This document shows, piece by piece, positions 42,819 through 51,597 of a stretch of 64,000 bases of DNA. Source of the stretch: Roseibium polysiphoniae (GTDB lineage Bacteria > Pseudomonadota > Alphaproteobacteria > Rhizobiales > Stappiaceae); the NCBI RefSeq assembly GCF_014842925.1, contig NZ_JACYXJ010000005.1, positions 186,001-250,000 of the forward strand, in the 5' to 3' direction. The stretch's first letter is position 1, and each line of letters opens with the position of its first letter. A program made the position numbers and the translations under genes. The notes under the pieces are model-generated. The model saw nothing but the letters and a program-made list of their open reading frames with translations. It ran no database searches and was not told the DNA's origin.

Positions 42819-43247
42819 TCAACGAGCCAAACCGATGAAGATGACTTCCATGGAACCTGAGTAGGCGTTCATGGCGACCCGATAGAGCTTGGCGTCACGC
42901 TGAGCGGTATAGTGATATTCGCTGCCCTGACAGTCATAGGCCACGATCGGACGATATCCCCCTCGGCGAAGGTTTTCATAACCGACGCGGCAATGCTTGC
43001 GCTTTACGGCAACAACCTCGTTCGAACGCTTGGTCCGGTGATCCCGCACTTGTTTCTCGACCGGGGCTTTCGTCCGATGATCGCGCACCACGACCCTGGT
43101 CTCCTGCCGGTGGTCCCGAACTGACGTCTGCGTTTCAACACGGTGGTCGCGAACGCTTCTGTTCGCATTGTCTGCCATGGCCGGGGCGGTGACGGACAGC
43201 CCGGTCAGGACAACGGCGGCGACTGCGATAGCTGATTTCTGGAACAT
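42819..43247 (-). CDS. exported protein with VRDHR repeats
   Basis: A 142-residue protein with a signal peptide (1-25, ending APAMA). The mature N-terminal part contains four copies of VRDHR at residues 32-36, 43-47, 54-58 and 67-71 in a strongly charged context; the C-terminal part (CRVGYENLRRGGYRPIVAYDCQGSEYHYTAQRD) has a cysteine pair and resembles small periplasmic beta domains of rhizobia. Function unknown. The start was chosen for the signal peptide. Confidence 0.65.
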   Translation of the reverse strand: MFQKSAIAVAAVVLTGLSVTAPAMADNANRSVRDHRVETQTSVRDHRQETRVVVRDHRTKAPVEKQVRDHRTKRSNEVVAVKRKHCRVGYENLRRGGYRPIVAYDCQGSEYHYTAQRDAKLYRVAMNAYSGSMEVIFIGLAR

Positions 43248-43563
43248 GATCTTACCCTTTGCGCTTCGTCTCTGTTTCGATGACCTGACTATGGCCAGGG
43301 CGTACTGAACGAGCTTTGAAGCTGCCATTCATGTTCGGTTCATGGGATCAGGCAGTGCCGCCAGATTGCTCGGATTGCGCCTTTCGCGTTAACCATTTTG
43401 GACGAGACACGAGGTTTTCCGCGACACAAAGGTTAACAAACGCTAGAGTTTGGCATGAGCATTGCGACGTTCCAGTCAGGTACGAGGTCCTCGTACCGTT
43501 GTGGGACAAGGTGAGGCGATCCAAGTGCGTATTGAACCGGTCAAAGCCCTCGGGCGTTCCAAT
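43248..43563. other. gene-free gap with a palindrome
   Basis: The 316-bp gap between divergent genes holds a 19-bp inverted repeat (listed separately) and GTTAACC (43388-43394) facing GGTTAAC (43431-43437). A minus-strand open frame covers it but has no start region, domain or codon pattern that convinces. Confidence 0.5.
43479..43497. promoter_or_regulatory. 19-bp perfect inverted repeat
   Basis: GGTACGAGG-T-CCTCGTACC, 9-base arms around one base, 67 bp before the gene at 43564. Likely an operator of an unidentified regulator; no T-run follows. Confidence 0.5.
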
Positions 43564-43857
43564 ATGAAGCGCAAGCGCCGGTATCGGGACGAGCCAGAGC
43601 AGCCACGCGAAAAGAGCGCGTTCCAGCTTCAACTGGTTCCGCAGGAAGCGCGGGTTGAGGAAGATCACGACCGTTTCGTTGCCCGCTATCGCCCGAATGC
43701 CACGTTTCTGGCGCATCTCATCGCCACGCGCGACGGCGACCCCCAGACCAGGTACAAGCGCCAGACCGAGCCTGAAATTGGCACAAGCCGCTACCGCGAG
43801 ACGGCAGCCAGCCCCCGCAAGCGTGAAGCCGGCCACCTCATAGCCTTCGAGTATTGA
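43564..43857 (+). CDS. small conserved basic protein, unknown function
   Basis: A 97-residue charged, soluble protein (MKRKRRYRDEPEQPREKSAF and RFVARYRPNATFLAHLIATR) similar in pattern to hypothetical proteins I recall from rhizobia; no domain with known function. The ATG at 43564 is in frame with a longer open stretch to 43462 that overlaps the palindrome, so the shorter start is used. Confidence 0.6.
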   Translation: MKRKRRYRDEPEQPREKSAFQLQLVPQEARVEEDHDRFVARYRPNATFLAHLIATRDGDPQTRYKRQTEPEIGTSRYRETAASPRKREAGHLIAFEY

Positions 43858-43873
43858 GCACCTTTGGCCGGCG

Positions 43874-44485
43874 TCATTCGCCGGCCTGAGAGATCATCTC
43901 TAGCTGTGTCAGATTATCCGCAAGTAATCTCAAGTTCCTCAGCAACGGATGCCGGTCCGTCGCTTCGCGCCCATAGCCAAGATTGAAAGCATAATCAAAG
44001 TCAGGCGCGTTCCGTCCTTTGACATGCTGAAGCATGGTCTCGATCTTGTCGAACCCCTTGGCAAGAATCGCCTCTGGCGACTTGGCCTCCGCGTACTCAT
44101 CCCAAAGCGCGACAACCTCAGCAGAAAGATCTTCCGGCAACGCCTTGCACAAAGTCAGCAAGTCCTGACGTTCCCTTGCGGCCCGACCGTCGTCCGAGGA
44201 TTGGCTGGGCGCCGGCACATCACCTGAAATCGCCTCTGCCAGATCATGAATGACGCAGATTTTCAGGAGCTTGAGCACGTCGATATCGGCCAGATCTGCC
44301 TCAAACAGAAGGGTCATGAGGCAAAGCCGCCATGTGTGTTCAGCGGTGCTTTCAGCGCGTCCCTGCCCTGTTCGACCGCTTCGCAGCGTGTCTTTCAACG
44401 CCTCGGCAGCCTGGATAAAATCGATGATGCGGGCGAGGCGATCTGACTCGGCAGAGCTTGGTTCTTGAGCAGTCGTATAGGTCAT
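43874..44485 (-). CDS. HD-domain hydrolase (YfbR-like nucleotidase type)
   Basis: A 203-residue metal-dependent phosphohydrolase. H51 in STAEHTWRLC and the HD pair in CVIHDLAEAISGD form the metal site; a later D in KGFDKIETMLQH completes it. This layout is that of 5'-deoxynucleotidase YfbR and relatives, so a nucleotide monophosphate substrate is likely but not proven. ATG 44485 is preferred to a TTG just upstream. Confidence 0.8.
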   Translation of the reverse strand: MTYTTAQEPSSAESDRLARIIDFIQAAEALKDTLRSGRTGQGRAESTAEHTWRLCLMTLLFEADLADIDVLKLLKICVIHDLAEAISGDVPAPSQSSDDGRAARERQDLLTLCKALPEDLSAEVVALWDEYAEAKSPEAILAKGFDKIETMLQHVKGRNAPDFDYAFNLGYGREATDRHPLLRNLRLLADNLTQLEMISQAGE

Positions 44486-44569
44486 GGCCAAAGGATACCG
44501 GCCATCTCCTTTGCCGCAAGGCGACGCATAATTTATGCGCCCGCGCTGAAGGAACTCGGCCGCCGCGTT

Positions 44570-45145
44570 TTATGCCAGCTTCTGACGAGCTCCGTCGCGG
44601 ACCAGGCGTGCAAAGCTCCCATCCGACAAGGCGATCCGCGTGTAGATGATCTCACCGGCCCGGATGGTCAGGTCGCGGTGGTCCATGCGCTCGGTCAAGA
44701 CTGTTACCTCCGGCGGATGGGCATCCATCCAGCCTCGCGCCGCGAGCCCGGCCTCGCCAAGGCGAATACCCTCCGTCGCATAGCGCCAGAGCGACGTTCC
44801 AAGCTTGTCGCTGAGCGGAACCCGCCAGTCTTCGAGGCGCCCGGCAGACGCGGCCAGCAGCCGGTGGGTAAAATCGCAGATGAGGTGCGCCGGTTGCCGG
44901 GATGTTTCGACCAGCTCGCTCAAGGCATGGTCTGCCGACGATTTCGGCCGTGCGCTGAGCAGCCGTTCAAGCCGCTGCGCGTGCGCGCCCTCCGGAACCA
45001 GCCGGCCACTCTCCCAGCGGGACACAGTGGTTTGCGAAACCCCCATTTCGGCAGCGAGTGATGATTGCTTGACCCGGTTCAGCATGCGCCATCGGCGCAA
45101 TGTCGGCCCGAACCACTCCTGTCGCTGCATGCCCAGCTGAAACAC
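44570..45145 (-). CDS. XRE-family transcriptional regulator
   Basis: A 191-residue DNA-binding protein. The helix-turn-helix (about 10-65) contains VKQSSLAAEMGVSQTTVSRWESGRLVP. The C-terminal region (about 75-190, ending TRIALSDGSFARLVRDG) has PAS-like character (HLICDFTHRLLAAS) and may bind a ligand. The GTG at 45145 has GGGAGAG eight bases upstream; ATG 45130 and TTG 45169 are alternatives. Divergent from a small gene at 45282, its probable target. Confidence 0.75.
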   Translation of the reverse strand: MFQLGMQRQEWFGPTLRRWRMLNRVKQSSLAAEMGVSQTTVSRWESGRLVPEGAHAQRLERLLSARPKSSADHALSELVETSRQPAHLICDFTHRLLAASAGRLEDWRVPLSDKLGTSLWRYATEGIRLGEAGLAARGWMDAHPPEVTVLTERMDHRDLTIRAGEIIYTRIALSDGSFARLVRDGARQKLA

Positions 45146-45281
45146 GTCTGGCTCTCCCGTGCCCGGCAAACCTCGAATGTGTGATCCTCAACACGCCCTG
45201 CACGCTGCGGAACCTCTAAACCTGAACTTGCGTTTACCGCATGAGGCCGCCGAACGGCCACCAAGAAAGAGGATCAGCGCC

Positions 45282-45590
45282 ATGCAGATCACACCCATTG
45301 CCAGAGTTTATGATAGCCCGACTTTTGCCCGTCAGGAAGCGCATCAGACCGAAGCACGCGAACGGCGCGGCGCAGAGTTTGCGCTGAATGAGGACAAGAG
45401 ACAGTCGGCCACCTCTGCTCGCGAGGCAACCAGCACAGCCAGTCCTTTGGCTTATTCACCAGAGATGCTGCGGATGACTGCAGCCCAGAGCGACGCTGTC
45501 ACGTTGACCACCGGCGCTGCGATTTACCGCAACGCCGGCCAGCGAGAGGTAGGCCGTCTGACCGGTCACCAGTACTCGGCAACCTACTAG
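45282..45590 (+). CDS. small protein of unknown function
   Basis: A 102-residue soluble protein rich in Ala, Thr, Ser and Arg, without signal peptide or membrane segment. The ATG at 45282 follows AAAGAGG. The last residues are AAIYRNAGQREVGRLTGHQY. No family recognised. The stop is 6 bp from the convergent gamma-glutamyltransferase gene. Confidence 0.6.
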   Translation: MQITPIARVYDSPTFARQEAHQTEARERRGAEFALNEDKRQSATSAREATSTASPLAYSPEMLRMTAAQSDAVTLTTGAAIYRNAGQREVGRLTGHQYSATY

Positions 45591-45596
45591 GCAGCC

Positions 45597-47192
45597 TCAG
45601 TAACCGGCCGCGTGCCCGTCCTTGCGCGGATCGGACCCCGCAATAAGCGTATGGTTGGCCTTGTCGATCATGATCGCCTGACTTCCCCCGATCGCGCCGG
45701 TTGCCCGGCGCACTTCATGTCCCTTCGCGATCAGCCCGTCGAGCGTGGACTGCGGAATCATTTTTTCCGCTTCCAGCACGTGAGTGTCCAGATCAAAGAA
45801 CATGCGCGGGAAGTCGATCGCCATCTGAACATCCATACCGTAGTCGATGATGTTCGAGATCAGATGCGCGTGACCGCAAGCCTGGTAGTGACCTCCCATG
45901 ACCCCGAAAGAAAGCCAGGGAGCTCCGTCCTTCAACGCCATCGCTGGAATGATCGTGTGCATCGGGCGCTTGCCACCGGCTATCGTGTTGGCATGACCCG
46001 GTTTGGCGTGGAAGACCGCCCCGCGATTGTGCAACAACACGCCGCTTTCAGGCGCCAGAATCCCGCTGCCGAAAGAATTGAAGATCGAGTTGATGAAGGA
46101 GATCGACAGGCCATTCTTGTCGACCACCGTCAAATAGACCGTGTCCGTTTGAGGCGCGAGGCTGGTGCCGGGAAGCTCCGCGAGCTTCTTGTAGGGGTCG
46201 ATCATGGCCGCCAGCTGATCCAGATAGTCTTCCGCGATCAGGTTTGTGTGGCAGATGTCCATGTAGCCCGGATCCGTGACGAACTTGTCCCGGACCGCAT
46301 AGCCTATGCGCGACGCTTCCATCTCCAGGTGCAGCCGCTCCGGACCCAGAGGGTCCAGACTTTCGAGATCAAAACGCTCCAGAATGCCGAGGATCACCAA
46401 GGCAATCACGCCCTGACCGTTGGGCGGCAACTCGGCAATGGTGAAGCCGCGATAATCACGCATGACAGGAGACACCGCCGTCGTATGACAGGCCGCAAGG
46501 TCTTCACGTGTCATGACGGCGCCAAGCTCCTGAAGGGTCGAAACGATATCGTCCGCAATCGGACCGGTATAGAAGGCATCGGCACCGCCGGTTGCGATTG
46601 CCTTCAACGTCTCTGCAAGCCTCGGAAACTTCATGATCTGACCGACATCGGGAGCCTTGCCCCCGGGCAGATAGGTCGCCTTGGCCGCTGCTGACCCGCT
46701 CACCCGGTCGACGCTGTCTTTCCAGTCGTGCTGAACCCGCGGTGCGACCGGAAAACCATTCTCCGCATAGTCGATGGCGCGTTTGAACAGGGTCTCAAAG
46801 CTGCGCGTGCCATGCGCTTTCAAGAGCGTTTCCCAGGCCCGAACGGCCCCTGGGACCGTCACGGAATGCGGTGATGTCGGCGTCAGTTCTTCGATGCCCC
46901 TGGCGGCCAGATAGTCCGTGCTGATGCCCGCAGGTGCGCCCCCTGATCCGTTGAAACCGGCCATTCTTCCGTCCGGCTCCGTAACGATTGCAAAGCAGTC
47001 ACCGCCAATTCCTGTCATTTGCGGTTCGACCACGGCCTGAACTGCAGATGCGGCGATAGCTGCATCCACCGCATTACCGCCCGCTTGCAGCACCTCAAGC
47101 GCCGCGCTCGTGGCAAGCGGATGCGAGGTAGCTACGGCAGCTTCACGTGCAAAAACCGGCGAACGCCCTGGCGCTTCAAAATCGCGTTTCAA
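45597..47192 (-). CDS. ggt: gamma-glutamyltransferase
   Basis: An Ntn-hydrolase of 531 residues that self-cleaves at a threonine and transfers or hydrolyses gamma-glutamyl groups. The catalytic T351 opens TVYLTVVDKNG after APQTD, and GGNAVDAAIAA and GIGGDCF are family signatures near the N-terminus. No signal peptide is visible, so it may be cytosolic, unlike E. coli Ggt. Start: TTG 47192 has GGAG seven bases upstream; TTG 47198 is two codons earlier. It sits on tandem palindromes. Confidence 0.85.
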   Translation of the reverse strand: MKRDFEAPGRSPVFAREAAVATSHPLATSAALEVLQAGGNAVDAAIAASAVQAVVEPQMTGIGGDCFAIVTEPDGRMAGFNGSGGAPAGISTDYLAARGIEELTPTSPHSVTVPGAVRAWETLLKAHGTRSFETLFKRAIDYAENGFPVAPRVQHDWKDSVDRVSGSAAAKATYLPGGKAPDVGQIMKFPRLAETLKAIATGGADAFYTGPIADDIVSTLQELGAVMTREDLAACHTTAVSPVMRDYRGFTIAELPPNGQGVIALVILGILERFDLESLDPLGPERLHLEMEASRIGYAVRDKFVTDPGYMDICHTNLIAEDYLDQLAAMIDPYKKLAELPGTSLAPQTDTVYLTVVDKNGLSISFINSIFNSFGSGILAPESGVLLHNRGAVFHAKPGHANTIAGGKRPMHTIIPAMALKDGAPWLSFGVMGGHYQACGHAHLISNIIDYGMDVQMAIDFPRMFFDLDTHVLEAEKMIPQSTLDGLIAKGHEVRRATGAIGGSQAIMIDKANHTLIAGSDPRKDGHAAGY

Positions 47193-47196
47193 AATC

Positions 47197-47227
47197 AAAC
47201 TCCGGAGTTTTTCCTCCCAGGAGGAAA
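47197..47227. promoter_or_regulatory. two tandem palindromes at the ggt start
   Basis: AAACTCCGGAGTTT (47197-47210, perfect) touches TTTCCTCC-CA-GGAGGAAA (47210-47227). On the minus strand the first contains the GGAG ribosome site of ggt, so a bound protein or RNA fold would affect expression. Confidence 0.5.
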
Positions 47228-47318
47228 TCTTTGGTTATTCAGGCTTATGGTCGCCCGGAGGGCAATCTGTTAGCCCTGTCGGACTGAGGTGCCCAATTTG
47301 TAAGGGAGAAGCAACCAG

Positions 47319-47750
47319 ATGCGCAAACTAACTCTTTCAATGGCTGAGCAAATTATTTCAGCCGCTTTCGAAAAGGCTGCTGAGCTGAAACTCAAGCCCC
47401 TGACGGTTGCCGTTCTCGACGCAGGCGGACATCTCGTCTCGCTCTCGCGCCAGGACGGTGCCTCCATCATGCGCCCGCAAATCGCCAGCGGCAAAGCCTT
47501 CGGCGCCCTGGCCGTGGGAACCGGCACCCGCTGGTTGAACGCCAATGCAGAAAGCCGCCCGCACTTCGTTCAGGCGCTGAACGGTGTCTCTGGCGGCGCG
47601 ATTGTTCCGGTAGCTGGCGGTGTCCTGATGAAGGATGAAGACGGCGATGTTGTTGGTGCCGTCGGCATCACGGGCGACACATCCGACAATGACGAAGCGG
47701 CAGCGCTCGCAGGTGTTGCAGCGGTCGATCTGGTTGCCGACTGCGGCTGA
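47319..47750 (+). CDS. GlcG/HbpS family heme-binding-like protein
   Basis: A 143-residue protein of the GlcG/HbpS (DUF336) fold. LKPLTVAVLDAGGHLVSLSRQDGAS and GGAIVPVAGGVLMKDEDGDVVGAVGITGDTSDNDEAAA are characteristic. Family members bind heme or a small ligand, or accompany glycolate and propanediol enzymes; here no such genes adjoin, and the role is unknown. Divergent from ggt by about 120 bp. Confidence 0.85.
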   Translation: MRKLTLSMAEQIISAAFEKAAELKLKPLTVAVLDAGGHLVSLSRQDGASIMRPQIASGKAFGALAVGTGTRWLNANAESRPHFVQALNGVSGGAIVPVAGGVLMKDEDGDVVGAVGITGDTSDNDEAAALAGVAAVDLVADCG

Positions 47751-47767
47751 CGCCAACCTGACATGCG

Positions 47768-47796
47768 ATCAGCCGGGCAACTTAAGCCCGGCTGAT
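47768..47796. terminator. hairpin between convergent genes
   Basis: Perfect 11-bp stem ATCAGCCGGGC/GCCCGGCTGAT, 7-nt loop, between the GlcG-like gene and phaR. There is no strong T-run on either strand. Confidence 0.5.
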
Positions 47797-47806
47797 ACGC
47801 AGAATA

Positions 47807-48397
47807 TCAGTTCTTGTCACTCAGCGCGTTGATCTTGGCCTGCATCTCGGTCAGCTGACGCTTCATGTCATCGAGATCCGACGGCTCAGTCTTGGCAGCC
47901 TGCGGACCAGCTGCGCCATCTCCTGAAGAGTCGCCGCCGACGTCTCCCGCAGAGAACGGCATGAACATTTTCATGGCGCGCTCGAACATTTCCGCGTTGC
48001 GCTTGACCTGGTCCTCAATCGCGTCGAAGGCCGTCGCGCCGAACGCGTCGGTCATCTGCGCCCGCAGCTTGTCCTGCTCCTGGGTCAGGGACGTCATCGA
48101 ATATTCCAGAAAGCTGGGAACCAATCCCTGCATGCTGTCGCCATAGAAGCGGATCAACTGGCGCAGGAATGGCACTGGCAGCAAGTTCTGCCCTTTGCCT
48201 TCCTGCTCGAAGATGATCTGCGTCAGGACAGAGCGCGTGATATCGTCTCCCGTTTTGGCGTCATAGACGATGAAGTCCTCTTCCCCCTTCACCATCACGG
48301 CCAGGTCCTCCAGCGTCACATACGTGCTGGTACCTGTGTTGTAGAGTCGCCTGTTGGCGTATTTTTTGATGATAGTTGGCTCGTTGGTCTTTGCCAT
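47807..48397 (-). CDS. phaR: polyhydroxyalkanoate synthesis repressor PhaR
   Basis: Regulator of 196 residues that binds both DNA and the polyester granule. IIKKYANRRLYNTGTSTYVTLEDLA is the PHB/PHA accumulation DNA-binding domain, and QIIFEQEGKGQNLLPVPFLRQLIRFYGDSMQ the granule-associated domain. The C-terminal end (DDMKRQLTEMQAKINALSDK) is a coiled coil. It is divergent from phaA. ATG 48397 is the normal start. Confidence 0.93.
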   Translation of the reverse strand: MAKTNEPTIIKKYANRRLYNTGTSTYVTLEDLAVMVKGEEDFIVYDAKTGDDITRSVLTQIIFEQEGKGQNLLPVPFLRQLIRFYGDSMQGLVPSFLEYSMTSLTQEQDKLRAQMTDAFGATAFDAIEDQVKRNAEMFERAMKMFMPFSAGDVGGDSSGDGAAGPQAAKTEPSDLDDMKRQLTEMQAKINALSDKN

Positions 48398-48702
48398 TCC
48401 CGTCTTCCGTTGCAAGGAGCCTCGCGGCAAGTTCCCGTTTGACGACAAGCCAATAGAGCTCGTCGCCGCTTCCTCCAACTTTGAGACTAAGCCAATAGAT
48501 GCGGCTCTTGCCAGCCTTTTTGTGTGCAGTGACGAAAGGATGATTATGCGCCTGCGAAAAGCGCATGCAAGTAAGGGGCATTCCGGTTGACTTGAGATTG
48601 GCCACAGTTTCTAGTCGCGAAGAGAGGGTCAACACGCCAGTGCTGCCACGCTGCCATTGTGCGCCGCGGCCCTTCCTGGAGGAAAAGCATCTGGAGTTTA
48701 TG
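48398..48702. promoter_or_regulatory. phaR-phaA divergent control region
   Basis: This 305-bp gap contains several TGC-rich stretches (around 48520-48570 and 48628-48660), among them ATGCGC (48546-48551) facing GCGCAT (48561-48566). PhaR in Paracoccus binds TGC-rich sites, so these are candidate PhaR targets. No gene is seen in it. Confidence 0.35.
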
Positions 48703-49884
48703 ATGAGCGCTTCTACTGATGTCGTGATTGTCAGCGCGACACGCACCCCCGTCGGTTCCTTTAACGGTGCATTTGCAACCACCCCCGCCCATGAGCTGGG
48801 CGCGATTGTCATGAAGGCCGCCCTCGACAAGGCCGGGGTCTCCGGTGACGATGTCGACGAAGTCGTTTTCGGCCAGGTCCTTACAGCCGGCATGGGTCAG
48901 AACCCGGCACGCCAGGCTGCAATCGGAGCCGGTATCTCTGAAGGCGCAACTGCCTGGGGCCTCAACCAGGTCTGTGGGTCGGGTCTTCGCACGGTCGCCA
49001 TTGCCGCCCAGCAGATCATGTGCGGCGACGCCACGATCATGATGGCAGGCGGACAGGAGAACATGACCCTGTCGCCTCACTGTGCCCCGATGCGCGCCGG
49101 ATACAAGATGGGCGACTACAAGATGGTCGACACCATGATCAAGGACGGTCTGTGGGATGCCTTCAACGGCTATCACATGGGTCAGACCGCTGAGAACGTT
49201 GCTGAAAAGTGGCAGATCTCCCGCGAACAGCAGGACGAATTCGCCCTTGCCTCGCAGAACAAGGCGGAAGCCGCCCAGAAGGCCGGTAAGTTCAAGGACG
49301 AGATAACGCCCGTCACCATCAAGGGCCGCAAGGGTGACACGATCGTTGAAGACGACGAGTACATTCGCCACGGCGCGACTCTGGAAAGCATGCAGAAGCT
49401 GCGTCCAGCTTTCGCCAAGGAAGGCTCGGTCACTGCAGGCAATGCCTCGGGCATCAACGACGGCGCAGCAGCGATCCTGGTGATGAGCGCTGCAGAAGCT
49501 GAAAAACGTGGCCTGAAGCCGCTCGCACGTATCGCTTCCTGGGCAACTGCCGGTGTTGATCCGGCGATCATGGGCTCGGGCCCGATTCCCGCCTCCCGTA
49601 AGGCGCTGGAAAAGGCCGGCTGGTCCGCCTCCGAACTGGATCTGGTCGAAGCCAACGAGGCTTTCGCCGCTCAGGCATGTGCGGTCAACAAGGACATGGG
49701 CTGGGACACGGACATCGTCAACGTCAACGGCGGCGCCATTGCCATCGGGCATCCGATCGGCGCTTCTGGCGCGCGTGTTCTCTGCACATTGATCCATGAA
49801 ATGGTCCGCCGCGATGCCAAGAAGGGTCTCGCCACCCTCTGCATCGGCGGTGGCATGGGCGTTGCCATGTGCATCGAGCGGTAA
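48703..49884 (+). CDS. phaA: acetyl-CoA acetyltransferase (beta-ketothiolase)
   Basis: Condenses two acetyl-CoA to acetoacetyl-CoA, first step of polyhydroxybutyrate synthesis; 393 residues. The nucleophile is C91 ([10 protein letters not shown]); the later [10 protein letters not shown] and CIGGGMGVA hold the active-site histidine and second cysteine. ATG 48703 is six bases after GGAG; ATG 48700 directly precedes it. Followed by phaB after 127 bp. Confidence 0.95.
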   Translation: MSASTDVVIVSATRTPVGSFNGAFATTPAHELGAIVMKAALDKAGVSGDDVDEVVFGQVLTAGMGQNPARQAAIGAGISEGATAWGLNQVCGSGLRTVAIAAQQIMCGDATIMMAGGQENMTLSPHCAPMRAGYKMGDYKMVDTMIKDGLWDAFNGYHMGQTAENVAEKWQISREQQDEFALASQNKAEAAQKAGKFKDEITPVTIKGRKGDTIVEDDEYIRHGATLESMQKLRPAFAKEGSVTAGNASGINDGAAAILVMSAAEAEKRGLKPLARIASWATAGVDPAIMGSGPIPASRKALEKAGWSASELDLVEANEAFAAQACAVNKDMGWDTDIVNVNGGAIAIGHPIGASGARVLCTLIHEMVRRDAKKGLATLCIGGGMGVAMCIER

Positions 49885-50011
49885 CAGCCGCTGGGCCAAA
49901 AGGCCTAACCACATTTGATATCTGTCATGGCGAAGCAAAAGCGGCTTTGTCATGACAGACCGACCACGGGGATTATCAAAGCCCGGTCTACGGGCGAAAG
50001 AGGAGGTAGGA

Positions 50012-50740
50012 ATGAACAAGGTCGCACTGGTCACGGGCGGAACGCGCGGCATCGGCGAAGCCATTTCGCGAGGCCTGAAGGAAGCTGGCTATACGGTGGC
50101 TGCCACCTATCACGGCAACGTCGAAAAAGCCGAGGCGTTCAAGGCGGAGACCGGCATTCACGTCTACAAGTGGGATGTAGCCAACCCTGAGGAATGCGCC
50201 GAAGGCATCGCCAAGGTCGAAGCTGACTTGGGGCCAGTTGAAGTTCTGGTCAACAACGCCGGCATCACCAAGGACGGCATGTTCCACAAGATGTCCTTCG
50301 ACCAGTGGCGTGCGGTTCTTTCCACCAACCTCGATTCCATGTTCACCATGACCCGACCCGTGATCGAAGGCATGCGCGCCCGCGGGTCCGGCCGGATCAT
50401 CAACATCTCGTCCATCAACGGCCAGAAGGGCCAGATGGGCCAGGCGAACTATTCGGCAGCCAAGGCCGGCGTGATCGGCTTCACCAAGGCTCTGGCGCAG
50501 GAAAACGCGTTCAAGGGCATCACGGTGAACGCGATCTGCCCGGGCTATATCAACACGGACATGGTTGCCGCCATGCCTGAAAAGGTGCTGACCTCGATCA
50601 TCTCCGGCATTCCCGTCGGCCGCCTTGGCCATCCGGAAGAAATCGCCGGCACCGTGGTCTATCTCGCCTCCGATGTCGCGGCCTTCATGACCGGAGCGGT
50701 CATGACCATCAACGGCGGCCAATACATCGCCAACGGCTGA
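50012..50740 (+). CDS. phaB: acetoacetyl-CoA reductase
   Basis: NADPH-dependent short-chain dehydrogenase of 242 residues making (R)-3-hydroxybutyryl-CoA. Cofactor motif TGGTRGIG (8-15), catalytic S134, Y147 and K151 (NISSINGQKG, ANYSAAKAG), as in PhaB. It follows a strong AGGAGG ribosome site and ends before a terminator. The synthase gene phaC is not in the window. Confidence 0.95.
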   Translation: MNKVALVTGGTRGIGEAISRGLKEAGYTVAATYHGNVEKAEAFKAETGIHVYKWDVANPEECAEGIAKVEADLGPVEVLVNNAGITKDGMFHKMSFDQWRAVLSTNLDSMFTMTRPVIEGMRARGSGRIINISSINGQKGQMGQANYSAAKAGVIGFTKALAQENAFKGITVNAICPGYINTDMVAAMPEKVLTSIISGIPVGRLGHPEEIAGTVVYLASDVAAFMTGAVMTINGGQYIANG

Positions 50741-50765
50741 TGACGGCCAATGCCACCAGGAACGA

Positions 50766-50790
50766 AAGGCGCCTCTCGGGGCGCCTTTTT
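50766..50790 (+). terminator. rho-independent terminator after phaB
   Basis: Stem AAGGCGCC/GGCGCCTT with a six-base loop and five T. Confidence 0.9.
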
Positions 50791-50831
50791 GCTTCCAGAC
50801 GGAAGTGATCCCCCCGGAGCATCAGGCCGCT

Positions 50832-51560
50832 CTATTGGCCCGGCTTGAAGAACCGGAAGATCCGATCCTTGAGGGATCGACCGCCCTCCTCCAGCGGATG
50901 GATTTCCGAGACGGCCATGTCATAGGCTGAAATCATCTCCACCTGGCCATCAAGCAGGTTAATGGCCTGCCGGGTCACCGCCAGCTCAAGACGGCCTTTC
51001 AACAGAACAGCTTGATAGATCTGGTCGGCCTGCCATTCGGCGGGCAACTTGTAATGGATCATCTGGTTCGGATCGGGCGCCGGAACATGGCTGCACATGC
51101 CAAACTCGGGAACCAGATAGCCGCCCATGGATACGCCATCGCTGTTCAGGACAGGGATGACATAGCCGGTGATGGCAATGTCCTTGCCATCGAGCGCCGG
51201 ATTGCCCTCAAGGGCTGCCTTGGCGCGCTGAAGGCCGATCGCTTCACGTTGCTCCAGAAGCCAATCTGTTCGAACGCCTGCCGCGGCGAGCTTGGCTTCC
51301 TCGCTGTTGAGCTGTTTCTGAAGCTCCTCGCGTTCCCCAGCCACGACACCAGTACCGGACAATTGCTTTCGCAATCTGAGGACAGTTCCGAGCGACCGCA
51401 GCTCCTGGATGCTCAATGCCGCGTAAGGATCATCGAATTGCGCCGCCGGAGTTTCGTTCAAGGCCTCCCAGGTAATCGCCGTTGCGGCCTGAGCCTCAAC
51501 CGCCAAAAGGCCCGGCAACAGAAAACCTGTGACGACTGCAGCAAGAAAGATCTTCCTCAT
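50832..51560 (-). CDS. exported DUF3299 protein
   Basis: A 242-residue periplasmic protein with a signal peptide (about 1-27). The DUF3299 core appears as GYVIPVLNSDG, EFGMCSHVPAPDPNQMIHYKL, a pattern with a single conserved cysteine and NQ. Members are often found near ABC exporters of the MacB type; function unknown. A coiled-coil segment (about 55-115) precedes the core. ATG 51560 is preferred to TTG 51563. Confidence 0.8.
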   Translation of the reverse strand: MRKIFLAAVVTGFLLPGLLAVEAQAATAITWEALNETPAAQFDDPYAALSIQELRSLGTVLRLRKQLSGTGVVAGEREELQKQLNSEEAKLAAAGVRTDWLLEQREAIGLQRAKAALEGNPALDGKDIAITGYVIPVLNSDGVSMGGYLVPEFGMCSHVPAPDPNQMIHYKLPAEWQADQIYQAVLLKGRLELAVTRQAINLLDGQVEMISAYDMAVSEIHPLEEGGRSLKDRIFRFFKPGQ

Positions 51561-51597
51561 CAAGTCTCATCTCCCGTGGCCATCGCACCCTCGCCGA

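Noticed and set aside
43348..43836. Minus-strand open frame in the 43.3-43.8 kb gap
   Set aside because: It covers the palindrome and the plus-strand small gene, and has no plausible ribosome site or domain.
48544..50064. Long open frame on the minus strand opposite phaA and the start of phaB
   Set aside because: It is antisense to well-matched phaA; the translation lacks any domain and mirrors the codon bias of the real gene.
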